Notes: generated by a model from the letters alone, not told the origin. DNA of 64,000 nucleotides from Tyto alba (GCF_018691265.1 NW_024881313.1:38495518-38559517), one strand, 5' to 3'. Positions 45,300 to 58,214 are shown, counted from the first letter of the stretch. Translations and numbers: made by a program.

Positions 45300-47541
45300 C
45301 TGGGGAAAAAAAAAAAAAAAAAAAAAAAAATTGAAAATGTTTGGGAAAAGACTGGAAGTCACTTTTCCCTTTTTTTTTCAAACTTCATTACTGAGATAGA
45401 AAACCACAGGAATGGAAAAGCACTAGCAAACAGTAAACAGATTCTGACAACTCACATCTGGCTGCCAGCACTTTACAGCAGCAAAAAAATATTGGGGACC
45501 ATATGCTTATTTTCCTTTTAACCAATATCTGTACTATTGAGGATGCTTCTACTATTACTATTGTAATTTTTACCATTAGTGGCAGATGCTGCACTGCTAT
45601 TAATGACACAGTGTGTTGCAGTGCTGCAGATGGGTGTTCAGACCTGGACCACTGGCACAAAAAAACGTAAAACTTTACTGAGGTCAACTTGGACATAACA
45701 CAGAGGACACAGAGAAATGGCAAAGCACCTTTTTTTATGAACAGCAGTATTGATTTTCTGATTATAAAAAAACACCGTAACATATTTTTATCCAACATGA
45801 ATACAGACTTAAAAACAGAGGAAAAACAGAGAGGAAAGCACAGCTGTACATGAAAGGGTCCCTGAGGACATTCCTATGCAGGCTCTGTCACAGCCTGGGA
45901 TTCAAGGCTTTAGGTTGAGTTTAGGGAAGTAGGGAAGGCACTTATTGGGAAAAAAAACCTCAACTAAAGTGTTTTCCCCTCAAATCATGAGAAAACCCTA
46001 CATTTTTTTCCTGGCTTCTGCTGTCTTGTAAATTTGTAAGTCAGCTATGGATTCGTGATGCAGTTGTCCTGTGGCTATAGAAAAGCTGCAGCCTATTCTG
46101 TCCCAATTGTACCTCTAGTTTGGGAAACTAAACAGTTTGGGGTTTGTTTTGTTTTGTTTGTTTGTTTTGCTATTTTTTCATTCTGCTGTTCTGATCTGAT
46201 CCTAATAGATAAAGTAAAGCTACAGTAGCGTAATGTGTTGTAGGCATCCTTAGGACTTGACTCCTTTACATCTGCTGGTGATTGGATCCATGTGTTTAAA
46301 TCCTACATCCATCCACACCCTTCACAGAGAAAGGAAAAACGGGGCTCTTTGTGGAACATTACGAATGCCTTTTTTTCTAACAGAAAATTGCACTTCATCA
46401 CAGGCAAGATCCAGGTCCTACTAAAGTAAACACCAATCTTTCTTTTGTGTGTAATGGGTATTGGGAAAACATCCTAGTGCTACAGAAAGACAGAAAATCA
46501 GGACCATTAACCGTTGCCTCTCTTCATTACCTCAACAAGGTCTTTCTTTTGCCTTGAACAGCAGATCTCAGCCTTAAGTTGGCTTGTTTCTTTGTACTCT
46601 AGATAAATATTGTGAGAAGCTTGCCTTCCCTCTTTGTTCTCAGAGATTCAGGCTGACTGTTCCAACAGCCCACATGCTTTTTGTACACACTGACTTCTCT
46701 AATCGAGGTGCAGCTTCTGATCCACCCTTCCCAAGCGTTTTATACCAGCTGCATGCAGGAATTCCACTGGTCAGACTAGACACAGCCTGTGCCATTAACA
46801 ACCTCCTTGTACCTGCTCTAACCTGGCCATGTGAATGAGTGATTTTTCTCACAGAGACCAAGCTCCTCCTCAACCTTGGGCTGAGGCAGTGATTGAAGAC
46901 AGGCAGGAGTGATTATAATGTGCATAGTAGATGAGCCCAGTTCTGACATGGCTCAGACCCAACGCCTACCTAACATACTTGGTGCTTAGCCAGTGAGCTC
47001 AGGGAAGTACATTAAAGTCTCACGTGTCTTGGAACTTTTGCTTCAGGTCAGACAACAGCCCTTTAGATAGCACCTCCTGCATGATCACGCTCTTTGGGTG
47101 CTTTACTCTCAATGAATTTGGCTGCCTGAAGCAATTACCCAGACAAATGTGGGTGTATGAGCTGTCTTCTTGGAGAGGGCCATCAGTGGAGACAGCCTCA
47201 GAAGGTGATTTATCCTTTCGCTGGATTACCTCTTAGTCTGGGTGGATCTCCTACAGAGATACCCACTGTCTTCTACTGACCCATTGCTCTTTTCTCTAGA
47301 GAGCTTAAGCACTTAACTTTCACAAAGCTAAAACCAGGTAAGATGAAGGATTTTCCTGGTTCCCATTCTGTCACCTCTCTGAGTGCTGTTCTGGATGACT
47401 TGATGAGAACCTCTCCGGTGGTGTAAAAATATGAGGTTCCTTTTCAGTATAGTTTCATGTTTTTATTATTTCAATTTATTACTCTGACCCTGGTGTTAGA
47501 TGAAAAGTTCGGACCCAAACCATCACTTCAAATGTTCTTAC
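45300..47541. other. Intron between Ig 12 and Ig 13
   Basis: 2.2 kb. Contains the 25-A run at 45306-45330 (a T tract in transcript sense, serving the Ig 13 acceptor) and a GTTTT/GTTT microsatellite near 46142-46170. No exon recognised. Confidence 0.6.
45306..45330. repeat. Poly-A tract forming the Ig 13 polypyrimidine tract
   Basis: Twenty-five As on the plus strand, which read as Ts followed by ccccag directly before the Ig 13 exon on the transcript strand. Confidence 0.9.
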
Positions 47542-47808
47542 CCTTCACAGAAATAACTGCACTACTTTTAGCTGCTCCAGCCTCACACTCATATCTGCCA
47601 CTGTCTCTTTCTTCTGCCCTGAGAATGACAAGCTTGGCTTCAAATCCCGACCGGCTGATGTTATACTTGGAAGAATTCCTAAGGCTCTTCCCGTCTTTGT
47701 ACCACTTTACAGGGCTGTCTGATCTGGAGGTTTCACAGTGAAGGATCACATCCTCTCCCTCAGTGACTTCAATATCAACCAGCTCCTTTGTGAAGATGCA
47801 GGGCTTCT
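47542..47808 (-). CDS. OBSCN: OBSCN Ig domain 12
   Basis: 267 bp, 89 residues. Begins KPCIFTKELVDIEVTEGE; LHCETSRSDSPVKWYKDG and GRYECEAGAAKSSA carry the conserved cysteines and Trp. An additional Cys sits in the A strand (KPCIF). Acceptor ttctag, donor gtaaga. Last domain of the widely spaced N-terminal group. Confidence 0.92.
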
Positions 47809-49206
47809 CTAGAATCACATAAAAAACATCTGAGATTTTTCAGAAGAAGTATGGATTTTCAAATCACAAGTAATCTGAGATTTACATCCAAGATTACTTT
47901 TGTCAAAACTACAGGTCAAGGTTAATAATAAATAATTTGGTGTTCATGACTATAAAGCTCTCAGGAAGGCACCAGTCATACCATAAAGTGATGTTTAACA
48001 AATACCTAATGCCATCTGGGAGAAACTGAGAAGACATCCTTGTTGAAGACCATAAATAAGATCTCTCTCACATCTTGCTAAATAGGAACAAAATGGAAGC
48101 ACAATTTTCCTAAGCCCTTTTACTTGTGAGCTGATTAGTTTAAAACTGAGGCTGGTCATGTAGGGTGTCTCTATAACTGCTGGAAGGTGGCAGACATCTT
48201 CAGAAACCAGATATTCCTTCCAAAATGTGCCATTAGGACAGAAAAGATGAACTGCTTATTGGAAGCGCTTGTCTTTCTACACAGTTTATAGATGTAGCCT
48301 AAGATAGATACCAATAGCTAAATTGGCCAACGTAGATCTTGTCTCCCCTACCTTAATGTTTTTTAATTCCTAAAAATCCAATCGGTCAGGAGACCAAAGC
48401 CCATTTTTGGTACTATCGCATCACATATTAGTGTTACCAAAAGAAATCAGCCTTTTGCAAATAAGATCTTTCATTTGCCTTCAGAAAAAAATCTGTTTAC
48501 ATTTCTGTAGCGTAGCAAAAATTGGGCAAATTTTCAAATTTTGAAAAAAAGTTCTTTGCAAGAAATGTGGTGGTTCCAGAAAGAATATGATCTGACACAA
48601 TGGATACTGTGTTTTACACCTCTGGGCAATGAGAAATATTTATGTTTCCAGTAAGAAAACACCTCTTTAATCCTGCACTCATGGGATGTCTGGCATTCAT
48701 TTTATTCCCTCACTATAGAAGCAGACTAACACTGCGGTTTTAACTCCATTTAACTTTTCCAGAGAAAAAAATTCATTGTCAACAATGAATAGCAGAAAAC
48801 ACATGTAATGTTGCTTTTCAAACAATGACAACTAAATTAAAAACGTATTGATTGCACTTTTTTTTTTTTTTTCCTCTTGAACTTACGGATTTCTCCTCAC
48901 TTATCATCACCCTTATCAGCTCAGCTCAAGGAAAACTGGACAAGGCATCCAATGTATCATCACTACAGCACAACATTCCTATCTAAGGTCCAATAAACAC
49001 TCTGATAATTGTCCAGGATTACAAAGGGTTAATTCTCCAGCCCTAGTTTCATTATATAGGTAATGCTATTCTTGAACATATACAGATATACATATGACAG
49101 GGCCAAATTTGTAGCCTTTTCATTCTTTTTTTTTTCACCTACCCACATTAACCCATACTTATCCTATGCATTCTTTCCTCTCCTGAAGTTTTTATGATTG
49201 AATTAC
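47809..49206. other. Intron between Ig 11 and Ig 12
   Basis: 1.4 kb, AT-rich, short T runs (near 48858 and 49126); no exon or mobile element recognised. Confidence 0.55.
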
Positions 49207-49479
49207 CTTTAACAACCAAACTGGCAGATGTTTTCTTATCACCAGCTTCAAATGTAATGACCCCCGAGTCCTTCAGTGAGAGTTTTTTCAACGTTAGCAA
49301 GTGATATCCATCAGGCTGAGACTGGATCTCATTAAGTTCATTGGTATGGAGTGGGGTTTTATCCAAAAACCACTGCACTTTGCTATAGTCTACAGGAGAG
49401 ATTCTGCATTTGAACATGGCAGATTCTCCTTCTAACACAGTGACATCTTCCAGGTCTTCTGTTATTAGCACTTTCTGGC
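49207..49479 (-). CDS. OBSCN: OBSCN Ig domain 11 (no F-strand Cys)
   Basis: 273 bp, 91 residues. Begins QKVLITEDLEDVTVLEGE; FKCRISPVDYSKVQWFLD holds the B-strand Cys and Trp; PLHTNELNEI follows; the F strand is GVITFEAGDKKTSA, with no Cys. Acceptor tttcag, donor gtaatt. It resembles domains 34, 37 and 41, the first members of the four-Ig super-repeat. Confidence 0.92.
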
Positions 49480-51067
49480 CTGAAAGGAACATAGATACAT
49501 CAATTACTGGAATCTTCGCTTTCTAGCATGAAAATCGATATGGAAAAATCCAATATTTCCCATGTGCTTATTTCAAGAAAGAAAAATGTTCATGATACAG
49601 AAGACTGAAACACAATTCCCCTGTTATTGAACACAAAAACCATTCACAAGAAGATAATATATACAGGACACACATCAAAATAGGATGAAGACAACTTCAA
49701 AGCACCAGAACACATATAGCAGAACAAGTAGTCAGTACAATGCAAATCCAATGTTATAAAGTTTCTCCTACTGAAACTACCTGGAAAGGCTAAAAGGATG
49801 CATCTCTGACAACATCACTGGGCTCTAGACATCACTAAGCAGATGATCCCTCTCATGACAACCCCTCTGTTTTTCTAGAGAAAAATATAACTTGCTTTCT
49901 TTGGGATAAGATCACTCAGCCCCCACCTTCTTTGAGCTTAGTCCAACCATAAACACTGTGGGAACTGGAGTGTCTAACTGCAGCTTTAGTGAAACAAAAA
50001 ACCAAACAAAACAACAGCCCTGGAAAGCTGTCTATATATACAACTAACTAAAAATAAATAAAGTTTTCACTGTATACAAAAATGTATCTGATGTTGCTCC
50101 TACTTACAAAACCAGTACAAGGAATATTTTTATCCTGAGCTTTGTGACAGAGAAGTATTTTTTCACTCAGAGAAGCTGGTGTTAGAAACATCTCATCAAA
50201 TTCAGGTAGCTTAGATCCTGAGGCCACGATGGGGATTAAACACACTTCCTTGCTTCTCAAGGCTGCTTTAGCAGATGGTCAGAGGTGGAGGACTCTGGCT
50301 TTACCCCCTTGTCGTTAATAACTAACTATAATAATTAGTAAGTGGACACTGTCATTGCATCATCATGTGACTGTTCTTGAATTGTTCCTCCTATTCTCTT
50401 CATTATTTCATCAATTTCAGCTCAAGGGTTTCTCCCACTTGGGTCTCCAGTGAGGAACTGTGAGGAACAGCCAGACCTCAATTCCTTCCCCTTAAACACT
50501 GCCCTGCTCTTAACATTGGTCATCACAGCTCATTTACTGCCCATAGTATCAAATAAAAACTGCTGAGTTGTACTCTTCAACTGGAAATTGGGTTGTACCC
50601 TTCATCTCTAAGATGCAGAGAGACATTAAGCACTCAGAGATCCCTGGATCACTCATTTACCCATCCCCTCTTAGAAACCACTACTGGAAAGAGGCATCAA
50701 GGGACATGAAAAAAAGCCTAGAGACAGAATAATTTTTATCTCGTCTCATAGCAGGCACTATAAATCACATTCATCATATATTCACACAGGAACACCAGCC
50801 TCTCCTCACATCAGCATTTTGGGGTCTAAATCATACCCAAAGTACTCCAGGTGTAATTGCTTCAAACTGACAAATTGCTCTGCGTGTCCAGCTCCCTGTC
50901 AATTTATTTTTGCCCACATGTCCCATACAGTCTATATACATCATGAGTGAGACAGAGACAGAAATCAGTGGATCTGTTACCCACATGCTGAAAAATAGAT
51001 CATCCTATGCAGATAGTGTTTCCTATTGGAGAAACGGGATGTACAGTTGCATTCATCTCATGCATAC
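49480..51067. other. Intron between Ig 10 and Ig 11
   Basis: 1.6 kb with no recognised exon or repeat. Confidence 0.55.
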
Positions 51068-51334
51068 CTTGCACGACTAGCTTGGCTCTGGACTGGGCAT
51101 CACCAATGTCGCAGGTGTAAGTATCACTGTCACTTTTCTCCAAGTTATTTATGGTCAGCTGGAGGACTTGTCCTTTCTGTGTGATCACATATTTCCTGCT
51201 CGTCCTGAGTTCAGCTATGCCTTTCCTCCAGACCACAGAGGATGCAGCTTTCTCACTCTGGCACATAAGAACTGCAGTTCCACTTTCATCAACTTTCAGA
51301 TCTGAAAGTTCCTTGACAAAATAATTAGGTTTTT
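51068..51334 (-). CDS. OBSCN: OBSCN Ig domain 10
   Basis: 267 bp, 89 residues. Begins KPNYFVKELSDLKVDESG; VLMCQSEKAASSVVWRKG and DTYTCDIGDAQSRA carry the two cysteines and the Trp. Acceptor cttccag, donor gtatgc. Here two ordinary Ig domains (9 and 10) sit side by side, which breaks the strict alternation seen in domains 1-8. Confidence 0.92.
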
Positions 51335-51397
51335 CTGGAAGGAAAAGAAAAAAAAAAAAAAAAAAAAAGACAGATTTTTACCTAAAAGAAGTCTTGA

Positions 51398-51705
51398 CCA
51401 TGAGTCATTTAGATTGAAAAAGTCCCTTAAGTTTATCAAGCCAGCCATTAACCTAACTCTACCAAGTCCACCACTAAACCATGTCCCTAAGCACCACATC
51501 CATACATCTTTTAAACACCTCCAGGGATGGTGACTCAACCACTTGCCTGGGCAGCCTGTTCCAGTGCTTGACAACCCTTTCAGTGAAGAAATTTTTCCTA
51601 ATATCCAATCTAAACCATCCCTGGTGCATATTGAGGCCGTTTCCTCTCATCCTATCAGATGGAGTGGATCTAAGAAGATCAGCAGGTCCACCTCTTGTCA
51701 CAGGA
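51398..51705 (-). mobile_element. CR1 LINE with the end of its second ORF
   Basis: On the minus strand an open stretch reads [20 protein letters not shown], the conserved C-terminus of the CR1 reverse-transcriptase polyprotein, followed by the 3' UTR. Same orientation as OBSCN. 5'-truncated; not active. It lies about 65 bp upstream of the Ig 10 acceptor. Confidence 0.88.
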
Positions 51706-52029
51706 CATATCAAGTAAAATATTTCCAGGAAGGATTAATGCCATTGTACAGGTATTGGTGAGGTCTCATCTTGCAGATCACATACAGTTTGGGTCACTCA
51801 TATTCAAAAAAGAATTATTCAAATTGCCAATTTTGATTGGCTGATTACGTCACACATAAGATTCTTCAGTACCTACAAAGTGTTTCTTTCAGAAGTTTTT
51901 TTTTAAGTTTTTAATCCATGACATTTTTTGAAAACTAAAATTTGATCTTATTTAGGGAGAATAGAGAAGAACATCTCCCACAGGTTGTAGATATTTACCC
52001 CAACTTTGTACACAGCAGCTTCAACTGAC

Positions 52030-52296
52030 CTTGAACTGTGATCTTGGCTTTTGTTTTAAAGACCTCTGTCTCGCAGGTGTACTCCCCACTGTCCTTGACT
52101 GTGGAGTCATGGATGATCAGAATGGCCCGTGTTCCCTCTTGGTGCAAGTCATATTTCTGGCTTTTTCGGATTGCTTTGCCATCCTTATACCACCTAATGT
52201 TCACATCAGGTTTTGACAGTTCACAGCTCAGGCTGATGTCCTGCCCCACTGTCGACGTTTTATCCTCCAGCTGTTTTGTAACTTCAGTAGGTTTCT
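52030..52296 (-). CDS. OBSCN: OBSCN Ig domain 9
   Basis: 267 bp, 89 residues. Begins KPTEVTKQLEDKTSTVGQ; LSCELSKPDVNIRWYKDG and GEYTCETEVFKTKA give the two cysteines and the Trp. Acceptor tctacag, donor gtcagt (a less usual +3 base). The polypyrimidine tract upstream is interrupted by a run of about 17 Ts in transcript sense. Confidence 0.92.
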
Positions 52297-53077
52297 CTGT
52301 AGAGGAAAAAAAAAAAAAAAAAAAGGAACCATGAATAAAAATAATTATCACTATATGGTTGGGGTTTTTGCAAGACAAATATCCAGCAATTTTTCACATT
52401 CCCCAATTAATGATTCATATTATATTAGGGAAGGGAGAGGAAAAACAGTCTTGCTCTTTAGTACATATTAATTGCAGTTACGGGGTCTCCGTGAATGTTA
52501 ATGATTGCTTACAGGAACTGAGGACTTGTCCTGATGACATCCATTTCAGACGATGTCATTTTGTCATCACTGAAGTTACTGTAGGCACGTAGTTATGGTG
52601 GGATCTATCTCATTATATACAGACATCTACACTATAGAGATATATAGCAGAAACACTTACTCCAGGGCTGCTCTACAGCCAGCAATGATCTGCTAAGTAC
52701 AGGCAATGGACTTCAAGGAACAATTTATTTTGTCCTATATAGGTCAAGCTGTGGATGATGAGCTGTGTCTGAAAACCACCTATTTCTTCTCTCCACTGAC
52801 TACCCAGGGAGCCTTGGATGGTTATTTCTGATGCACGCAGTCTGGGTAGTAGTTGTCTGTATAGTTACATTACCCTGTGTTTTCTGCAATTCTCAAATAT
52901 CTATAAAAAGTTTCAGACTTTCACTTGATTTAAGGAAAAATCTTAGTGCTTCAGGGCTCACAGAGAAGGCTGCTATTCACTTTGATCATAACAAGGGTTT
53001 GCTTTCGTGGCTTACTGCCATACCTTATGAAAAGACACCCAAGAAATCAATGCTCAAACCCTTTCTGATCTCATTAC

Positions 53078-53347
53078 CTTTCACAACCAGAGAAGCCTTG
53101 GAGGTTAGACCACGGGCAGTGAAAATTACTTCCCCAGCATCATCAGGAATCACACTTTTGATACTAAGTGTATATTTCCGACCCGTGTTAGAGGCTTTAA
53201 ATCGCCCGCCACTTTCCACTTTGCTCCCATTCAGTGTCCACTTGAAGTCGTCAATGCTTTCATGGGACAAAATGCACTCAAAAGTGCAATCTTCTCCCTC
53301 CTGGATTTCAGTGTTCTTCAGCCGTTTGGTGATGCCAATGTTCAGTT
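53078..53347 (-). CDS. OBSCN: OBSCN Ig domain 8 (no F-strand Cys)
   Basis: 270 bp, 90 residues. Begins LNIGITKRLKNTEIQEGE; DCTFECILSHESIDDFKW has the B-strand Cys plus one extra Cys two residues upstream, and the Trp. The F strand reads GEVIFTARGLTSKA, with no Cys. Acceptor cttccag, donor gtaatg. A longer plus-strand ORF overlapping this exon is only its antisense shadow. Confidence 0.92.
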
Positions 53348-53968
53348 CTGGAAGACAAAAAGTAGGTTGATATGAGGAGAAAAGGGTTTTATGATTTCCA
53401 TCAGTAACAGTATCGACATTTTTAGCTCGTCAGACTGGTTTATCTACTGGATTGTCAGGACAGCACTGCATTCTTTTCAGAGGTATTTGACATGTGAAGG
53501 ATTTCTCATATATTACCCTGTCAGAATCATCATAAAGTTATAGAAAAAAAAAAAAAAAGTTACTTTCTTGGCTTTGATCTAGAAAGACTACATGAAGAAC
53601 AGCTTCCTCCATGGAGAAAAGTCAAGATTCAGTGTGCTAGAGGAGGGAAAAGCTGCCAGACAGAAAGCCTCTGGGATGTTGTGTGAGGTTTTTCTCCATG
53701 CTGATATGAGAAATGGGATGTCTGTATTTACTAACTTGTTACCATCCTACCCCTCCTGGTGTTCAAATCAGATAAATTCAAATTTTTTCTCATTATCAAC
53801 ACGAGTTTGAAAGCCATGAACTCTTTCCTTCAAGCAGCCACAAGGATGAGAGGACAAGCTGAACTTCTGGGTTCTTCAATAGACAATGTTGTCCTACTTT
53901 TGTGTTCCCACAATGGACTCTAAATTAATAACTGAAAAAATATGAAAACACAAGCTGCTTGGGGTTTG

Positions 53969-53991
53969 TTTTTTTTTTTTTTTTTTTTTTT
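53969..53991. repeat. Poly-T tract (23 bases)
   Basis: T run on the plus strand followed by a G-rich stretch (AGGGGGGAGGGTGGGATG) in the intron between Ig 7 and Ig 8. Confidence 0.85.
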
Positions 53992-54263
53992 AGGGGGGAG
54001 GGTGGGATGTTTTTGGAGAAATTATTTGCTCATTTGGGAGGATTTAAGCACCTTAGGAATGTTCAGGAAGGAAACATTGCCACTACATTCTTGATATGTG
54101 ATTTTCACTGAAACACCAGCTATACTTATATCAGAGAGTAACGGACATTTTTCAGACATCACTGTGTTATGTGAGGCTCATGGAGGAATAGGTGTCAGAC
54201 AAAGTGACCAAGCCCACCTATATTTGTAGCACCCCTTGACAGACCGTCATCTGCAATACTTAC

Positions 54264-54530
54264 CCTGAATGTTGACCTTTGATTTGGCAACATCAGTGCC
54301 AATATCACATGTGTATAAACCTGCATCTGTCTTTTCAAGGTCATGAATAAGGAGGCAAAGGGTCTTCCCAGACTGTATCTGTTCATACTTGTTACCAGAA
54401 GTGAGCTTCACACCATCCTTTTTCCAGACAGGTTTGACCTTCTCTTTGGAGACTTCACATTCCAGTTTAATCATACCTCGCTCCTCACCAAAAATATCAT
54501 CCAAGGACTTCATGAAGACAGCGGGCTTCT
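54264..54530 (-). CDS. OBSCN: OBSCN Ig domain 7
   Basis: 267 bp, 89 residues. Begins KPAVFMKSLDDIFGEERG; IKLECEVSKEKVKPVWKKDG, then GLYTCDIGTDVAKS with the F-strand Cys. Acceptor ttcacag, donor gtaagt, a strong consensus donor. Ordinary two-cysteine Ig with an unusually lysine-rich C-C' region. Confidence 0.92.
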
Positions 54531-56196
54531 CTGTGAAGGTTAATGGGCAAAACAGAGAACAACCACAATATCTAAGTCAAGCCATTTTCAGTTGCTACCA
54601 AATATTTAAAGAGAGCTTAAGTAAACCCTTGGCAACGCTGATATAAATGCAAAACTTAAAGCAGTCTCACACCTCATGATTGGAATGTGTTTTAGGGAAA
54701 TCAGAATTTATTAATGGAGGATGCAAGGAAGGAGAGAAGTAGCCTGCATTGTCATGGATGGGGAGTGATATTCATTGCTGTAATCGTGTCCTCTCTTATG
54801 ACTGCACAGTATGAGATTGCAAGGACTCATTTTCCTCTGCTTTGGGGCATCTGTCAGGCACAGGGGATCCCATCACAGGGAATGGGACTTGGAGCAGGCA
54901 TGTAGGGCCCTAGTGCAGACCAGAGGGACAGCTTCACACTTCTATGGAATAGCTACTCAACAAGATAGACTGGAGTTAAGGAAGCCCCTGTCTGTATCGT
55001 GGAAGAGCAAAAAATGTTTTCTGGGATCATCCTTTCTCATTGCAGCAATCTACAGGTGGGAAGGGGTCAGGTGGTTAGAAGTAAAATGTGTGAAGAGAGT
55101 TAATGGGGATGTAGGTCTTCTAAAGCCAGAGAGCTGGCACTGCCTTTTCATGAAGCAGGATTCATGCATGAGACGCAGTAGGACAAGGATATGTTGCACA
55201 CTCTCTTCACTCTCCTGAGCATTTCTGCTCTTGTCTCTTTGTTTTATTGATTCCCTTTATCTAATTTTATATAGATTTGACACTGATGATATTTATACAG
55301 GGAAAATTTTTTACCACATATAAAAGAAAGCAGAAAGAGGAAATCCTTTAAACTCTCTTAGTGGATAGAGTAAAAGAGTAAAATTATTTAGATACTCTGG
55401 GAAGAACAAATTAGTCATGATCAGGAGGCAGAATGCAAAGGAAATCAGAGAGCTGATTCTCTAAGAGGTTACAGAGGACATCAGACTCTGACTTTCAGAG
55501 TGAATGGCTCAGAACATTTCCCACTCATGTTTCCAGATACATGAAGGAGTTAATTTAGGATAACAAATCACTATGATTTATCTGAGCACGCATGTACTGG
55601 TGTGTTGCAAAAGAAAATGTGATTTTCAAATTATGGTGAGAGTTTTACCTGATGTTTCTAACATGCCTAAAATAATTCATGTAACTCACTGTGGATTACC
55701 TGATGCACGAGAACATGTTAAACCTCATCAACTCAGATGTGTGACCATACTTTAAGGCATATTAAGGACAGTAACAAACTGCCGTCTCTTTGCTGAATTA
55801 GTCCAACTTCAGAATGGATGTACTGAAAGGTGTGCCCTACCCTTGCAGGTACACTGAAGCAGACAAGTCTTCTTGCAGACAAAAGTATTGATAAAAAGCA
55901 GTATAGATTATATACTATTGAAGAGACCTACAAGTAAAGGAAATAGCTCTTGAGACTTTCCTGATGACAAGTAAAAGGACGTTAAATAGCTATGGAAAGT
56001 CTTGGCAGGAGACCAAAACAGTCTTAGAAAAATCACCATCTACAGTAGAAACGTACACTGGAAGAAAGTCCTTGCATACTTATTACTCAGCCCCAGAGAG
56101 GTGAAGCTTACAGTCAGGATTGGTGCATGGTTATGGTAAATAAGAGCTCCTTTCCATCTCTTTTTTATATTCAGAAGGGGTGTGATCACAACCCAC
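54531..56196. other. Intron between Ig 6 and Ig 7
   Basis: 1.7 kb. The plus-strand ORF at 54811-55218 has no recognisable domain and is taken as chance. No repeat recognised. Confidence 0.55.
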
Positions 56197-56463
56197 CTAT
56201 CACCTTCAGACGCACGGTCTCTGACACTTTGTCTGACTTCATTGTCACTGTGCCAGCATCCTCGGGCTTGACCTGCTTCATTGTTAGCGTGTAGCAGTTG
56301 CCAACATTCCTGATGTCATTGAAGTTGTTGGTGTAAAGGAGGGTGCCGTTGAGAAACCATTCCACATCCTCGTCATCATGAGACAGCTCGCAGGAGAAGA
56401 TAGCAGAACTCCCTTCCTCAATTTCCACGTCCTGCAGGTGTTTGAGTACTTCTACATTGCGGG
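56197..56463 (-). CDS. OBSCN: OBSCN Ig domain 6 (no F-strand Cys)
   Basis: 267 bp, 89 residues. Begins RNVEVLKHLQDVEIEEGS; AIFSCELSHDDEDVEWFLNG holds the B-strand Cys and the Trp. The F strand reads GTVTMKSDKVSE, so the second Cys is absent. Acceptor cctacag, donor gtgggt. LYTNNFNDI resembles the NEMNEI stretch of the later cysteine-less domains 34 and 37. Confidence 0.92.
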
Positions 56464-57947
56464 CTGTAGGAAACCAAGGTGCCCCATCACCACCGTTACC
56501 ATGCACCAGTACTGTTACCACAAATAGATTTCATAGTTTTTAGAGTTTATGAGATCATTTAATCTGGTCTCCTGTACACCATGGGTTATTACATTTAATT
56601 TACTTGGTTCTGCATTTAGTCCAACAGAAAAAAAAAAATCCATTAAAAAGACTATTTGTCTTGACGATTATAAAAAGACTATTATCTAGAGCCCTCAATT
56701 CTCTCTTTACACATAAAACTGTTTGTTTTTTTTTGTTTTTGGTGGGGTTTTTTTAGCTTTTTAATTTAAAAATAAATAAATGTCTCTAAAATTGTAATGA
56801 TATTGCAGTGATGGCGACGTAAACCACAGAGCTCCAATCCCTATGTGTATGCCACTGCACACACACTTACTCTTTATAACTAAATTCTCCCTGACTCACT
56901 GCCAGGGAAACACAGAGGATGAGGTGAAGACAATGGGTTTGGCCACAAACTGCAAGTACAAAGACATTAAGCGACTTGTTCAGGTTTAGGGAGCAACAAG
57001 AATTTAATTATTTTCTTTCCCAATCCTTGGCCAGAGGTTTCTCTTTGTAGCTTCTCCACTCATTAATTGCTCCTTCTCAAGGACGAGCTAACTCAGAGGA
57101 GGATTTGGGAGTATTAAATAATTTTATTTGGATAAAGCTCTGCAACATCAAACTGTTACCAAAAGCTGCTCCCTGGACTTCTGGAAATGATTCAGTGGCT
57201 CACCTCCAAGTCTTGCTGAAAGTGGCACAGCAATCATCTTTCCTTACAGTTTCACCAGAGGTGAAGAACTGGCTATAAATAGTGCCATATCAGGATGAGG
57301 AAGAACATCATTATGAATAATAAACATATAGCAAATATGAAAACTGACACTGTGGTCAGGAAATGAAAACCACAACCAAGATCATCAGAATCCAAGGCCT
57401 GTAACAGTTTAAGATAAAGGACCTTTTTAGCAAGAAGTACTAGATTTCTAGTTCCTCAGACGAAATGGAAAATAATGTGCCTTGAGTAAGATGCATGAAT
57501 TTCTGCCTCACCCAGATGGTGTCCTTCCATGTGCATTACGTACTTGATAGTAAGTGCCAGATTTCAGTATCATGGAATATCAGCACAGTGCATAATACAG
57601 TCAGTTCACTTAAGATATTGCATTTATATAAAATCAGCAGAAGAGAACTGTGGGAGTCTACCTCTACTCAAAAAGAGAAACCCAGACTGAAACCATAAAG
57701 ATATTATAGAATGGTTTGGGTTGAAAGGGACCTTTAAAGGTCATCTAGTCCAACCCCCCTGCAATAAGCAGGGACATCTTCCACTCAACCAGGTGTTGCC
57801 CCATCCAACCTGACCTTGAATGTTTCCAGGGATGGGACATCTACCACCTCTTTGGGCAACCTGTTCCAGTGTTTCACTGTCATCATCATAAAAAAATGTC
57901 TTATATCTATGCAACAGGCAAGCGTCCCTGCTGCAAACTGCTTGTAC
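56464..57947. other. Intron between Ig 5 and Ig 6
   Basis: 1.5 kb, containing the CR1 at 57703-57910 close to the Ig 5 donor. Otherwise nothing recognised. Confidence 0.6.
57703..57910 (-). mobile_element. CR1 LINE 3' end fragment
   Basis: Plus strand begins ATTATAGAATGGTTTGGG, AAGGGACCTTTAAAGG and TCATCTAGTCCAACCCCCCT, the reverse complement of a CR1 3' end, then ACCTCTTTGGGCAACCTGTT from the end of its ORF. Same orientation as OBSCN. One of the least diverged copies in the window. Confidence 0.9.
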
Positions 57948-58214
57948 CTTCAACAGTCAGCGTGGCTTCGGTCTCTGCGTTTCCAGCCCTGCACTTGTAC
58001 ACACCAGCATCTTCGGGCTTCACCTTCAAAATCTTGAGTTCTGCTGAATGCTGCTCCCGCTTGATTTTGTACTTCTCAGAGGGCTCAATGGGTGTGTGGT
58101 CCTTGAACCACTTCACAATCTTTGGAGAAGGCCTGAAGTCACAGGACAGGATGACTGAATGGCGCTCCAGAGCTGTCTTGTCCTCTATTTTCCTGGTGAT
58201 CTGTATGTGGTAAT
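57948..58214 (-). CDS. OBSCN: OBSCN Ig domain 5
   Basis: 267 bp, 89 residues. Begins YHIQITRKIEDKTALE; VILSCDFRPSPKIVKWFKD gives the B-strand Cys and Trp, then PIEPSEKYKIKRE and GVYKCRAGNAETEA with the F-strand Cys. Acceptor tttgcag, donor gtacaa. A CR1 LINE ends about 35 bp downstream of the donor in transcript sense. Confidence 0.92.

Noticed and set aside
52765..53370. 201-codon plus-strand ORF
   Set aside because: It runs antisense across the Ig 8 exon, whose minus-strand frame has clear Ig residues and splice sites; other long plus-strand ORFs (e.g. 35268-35747, 42842-43258, 45007-45399) are likewise shadows of exons.
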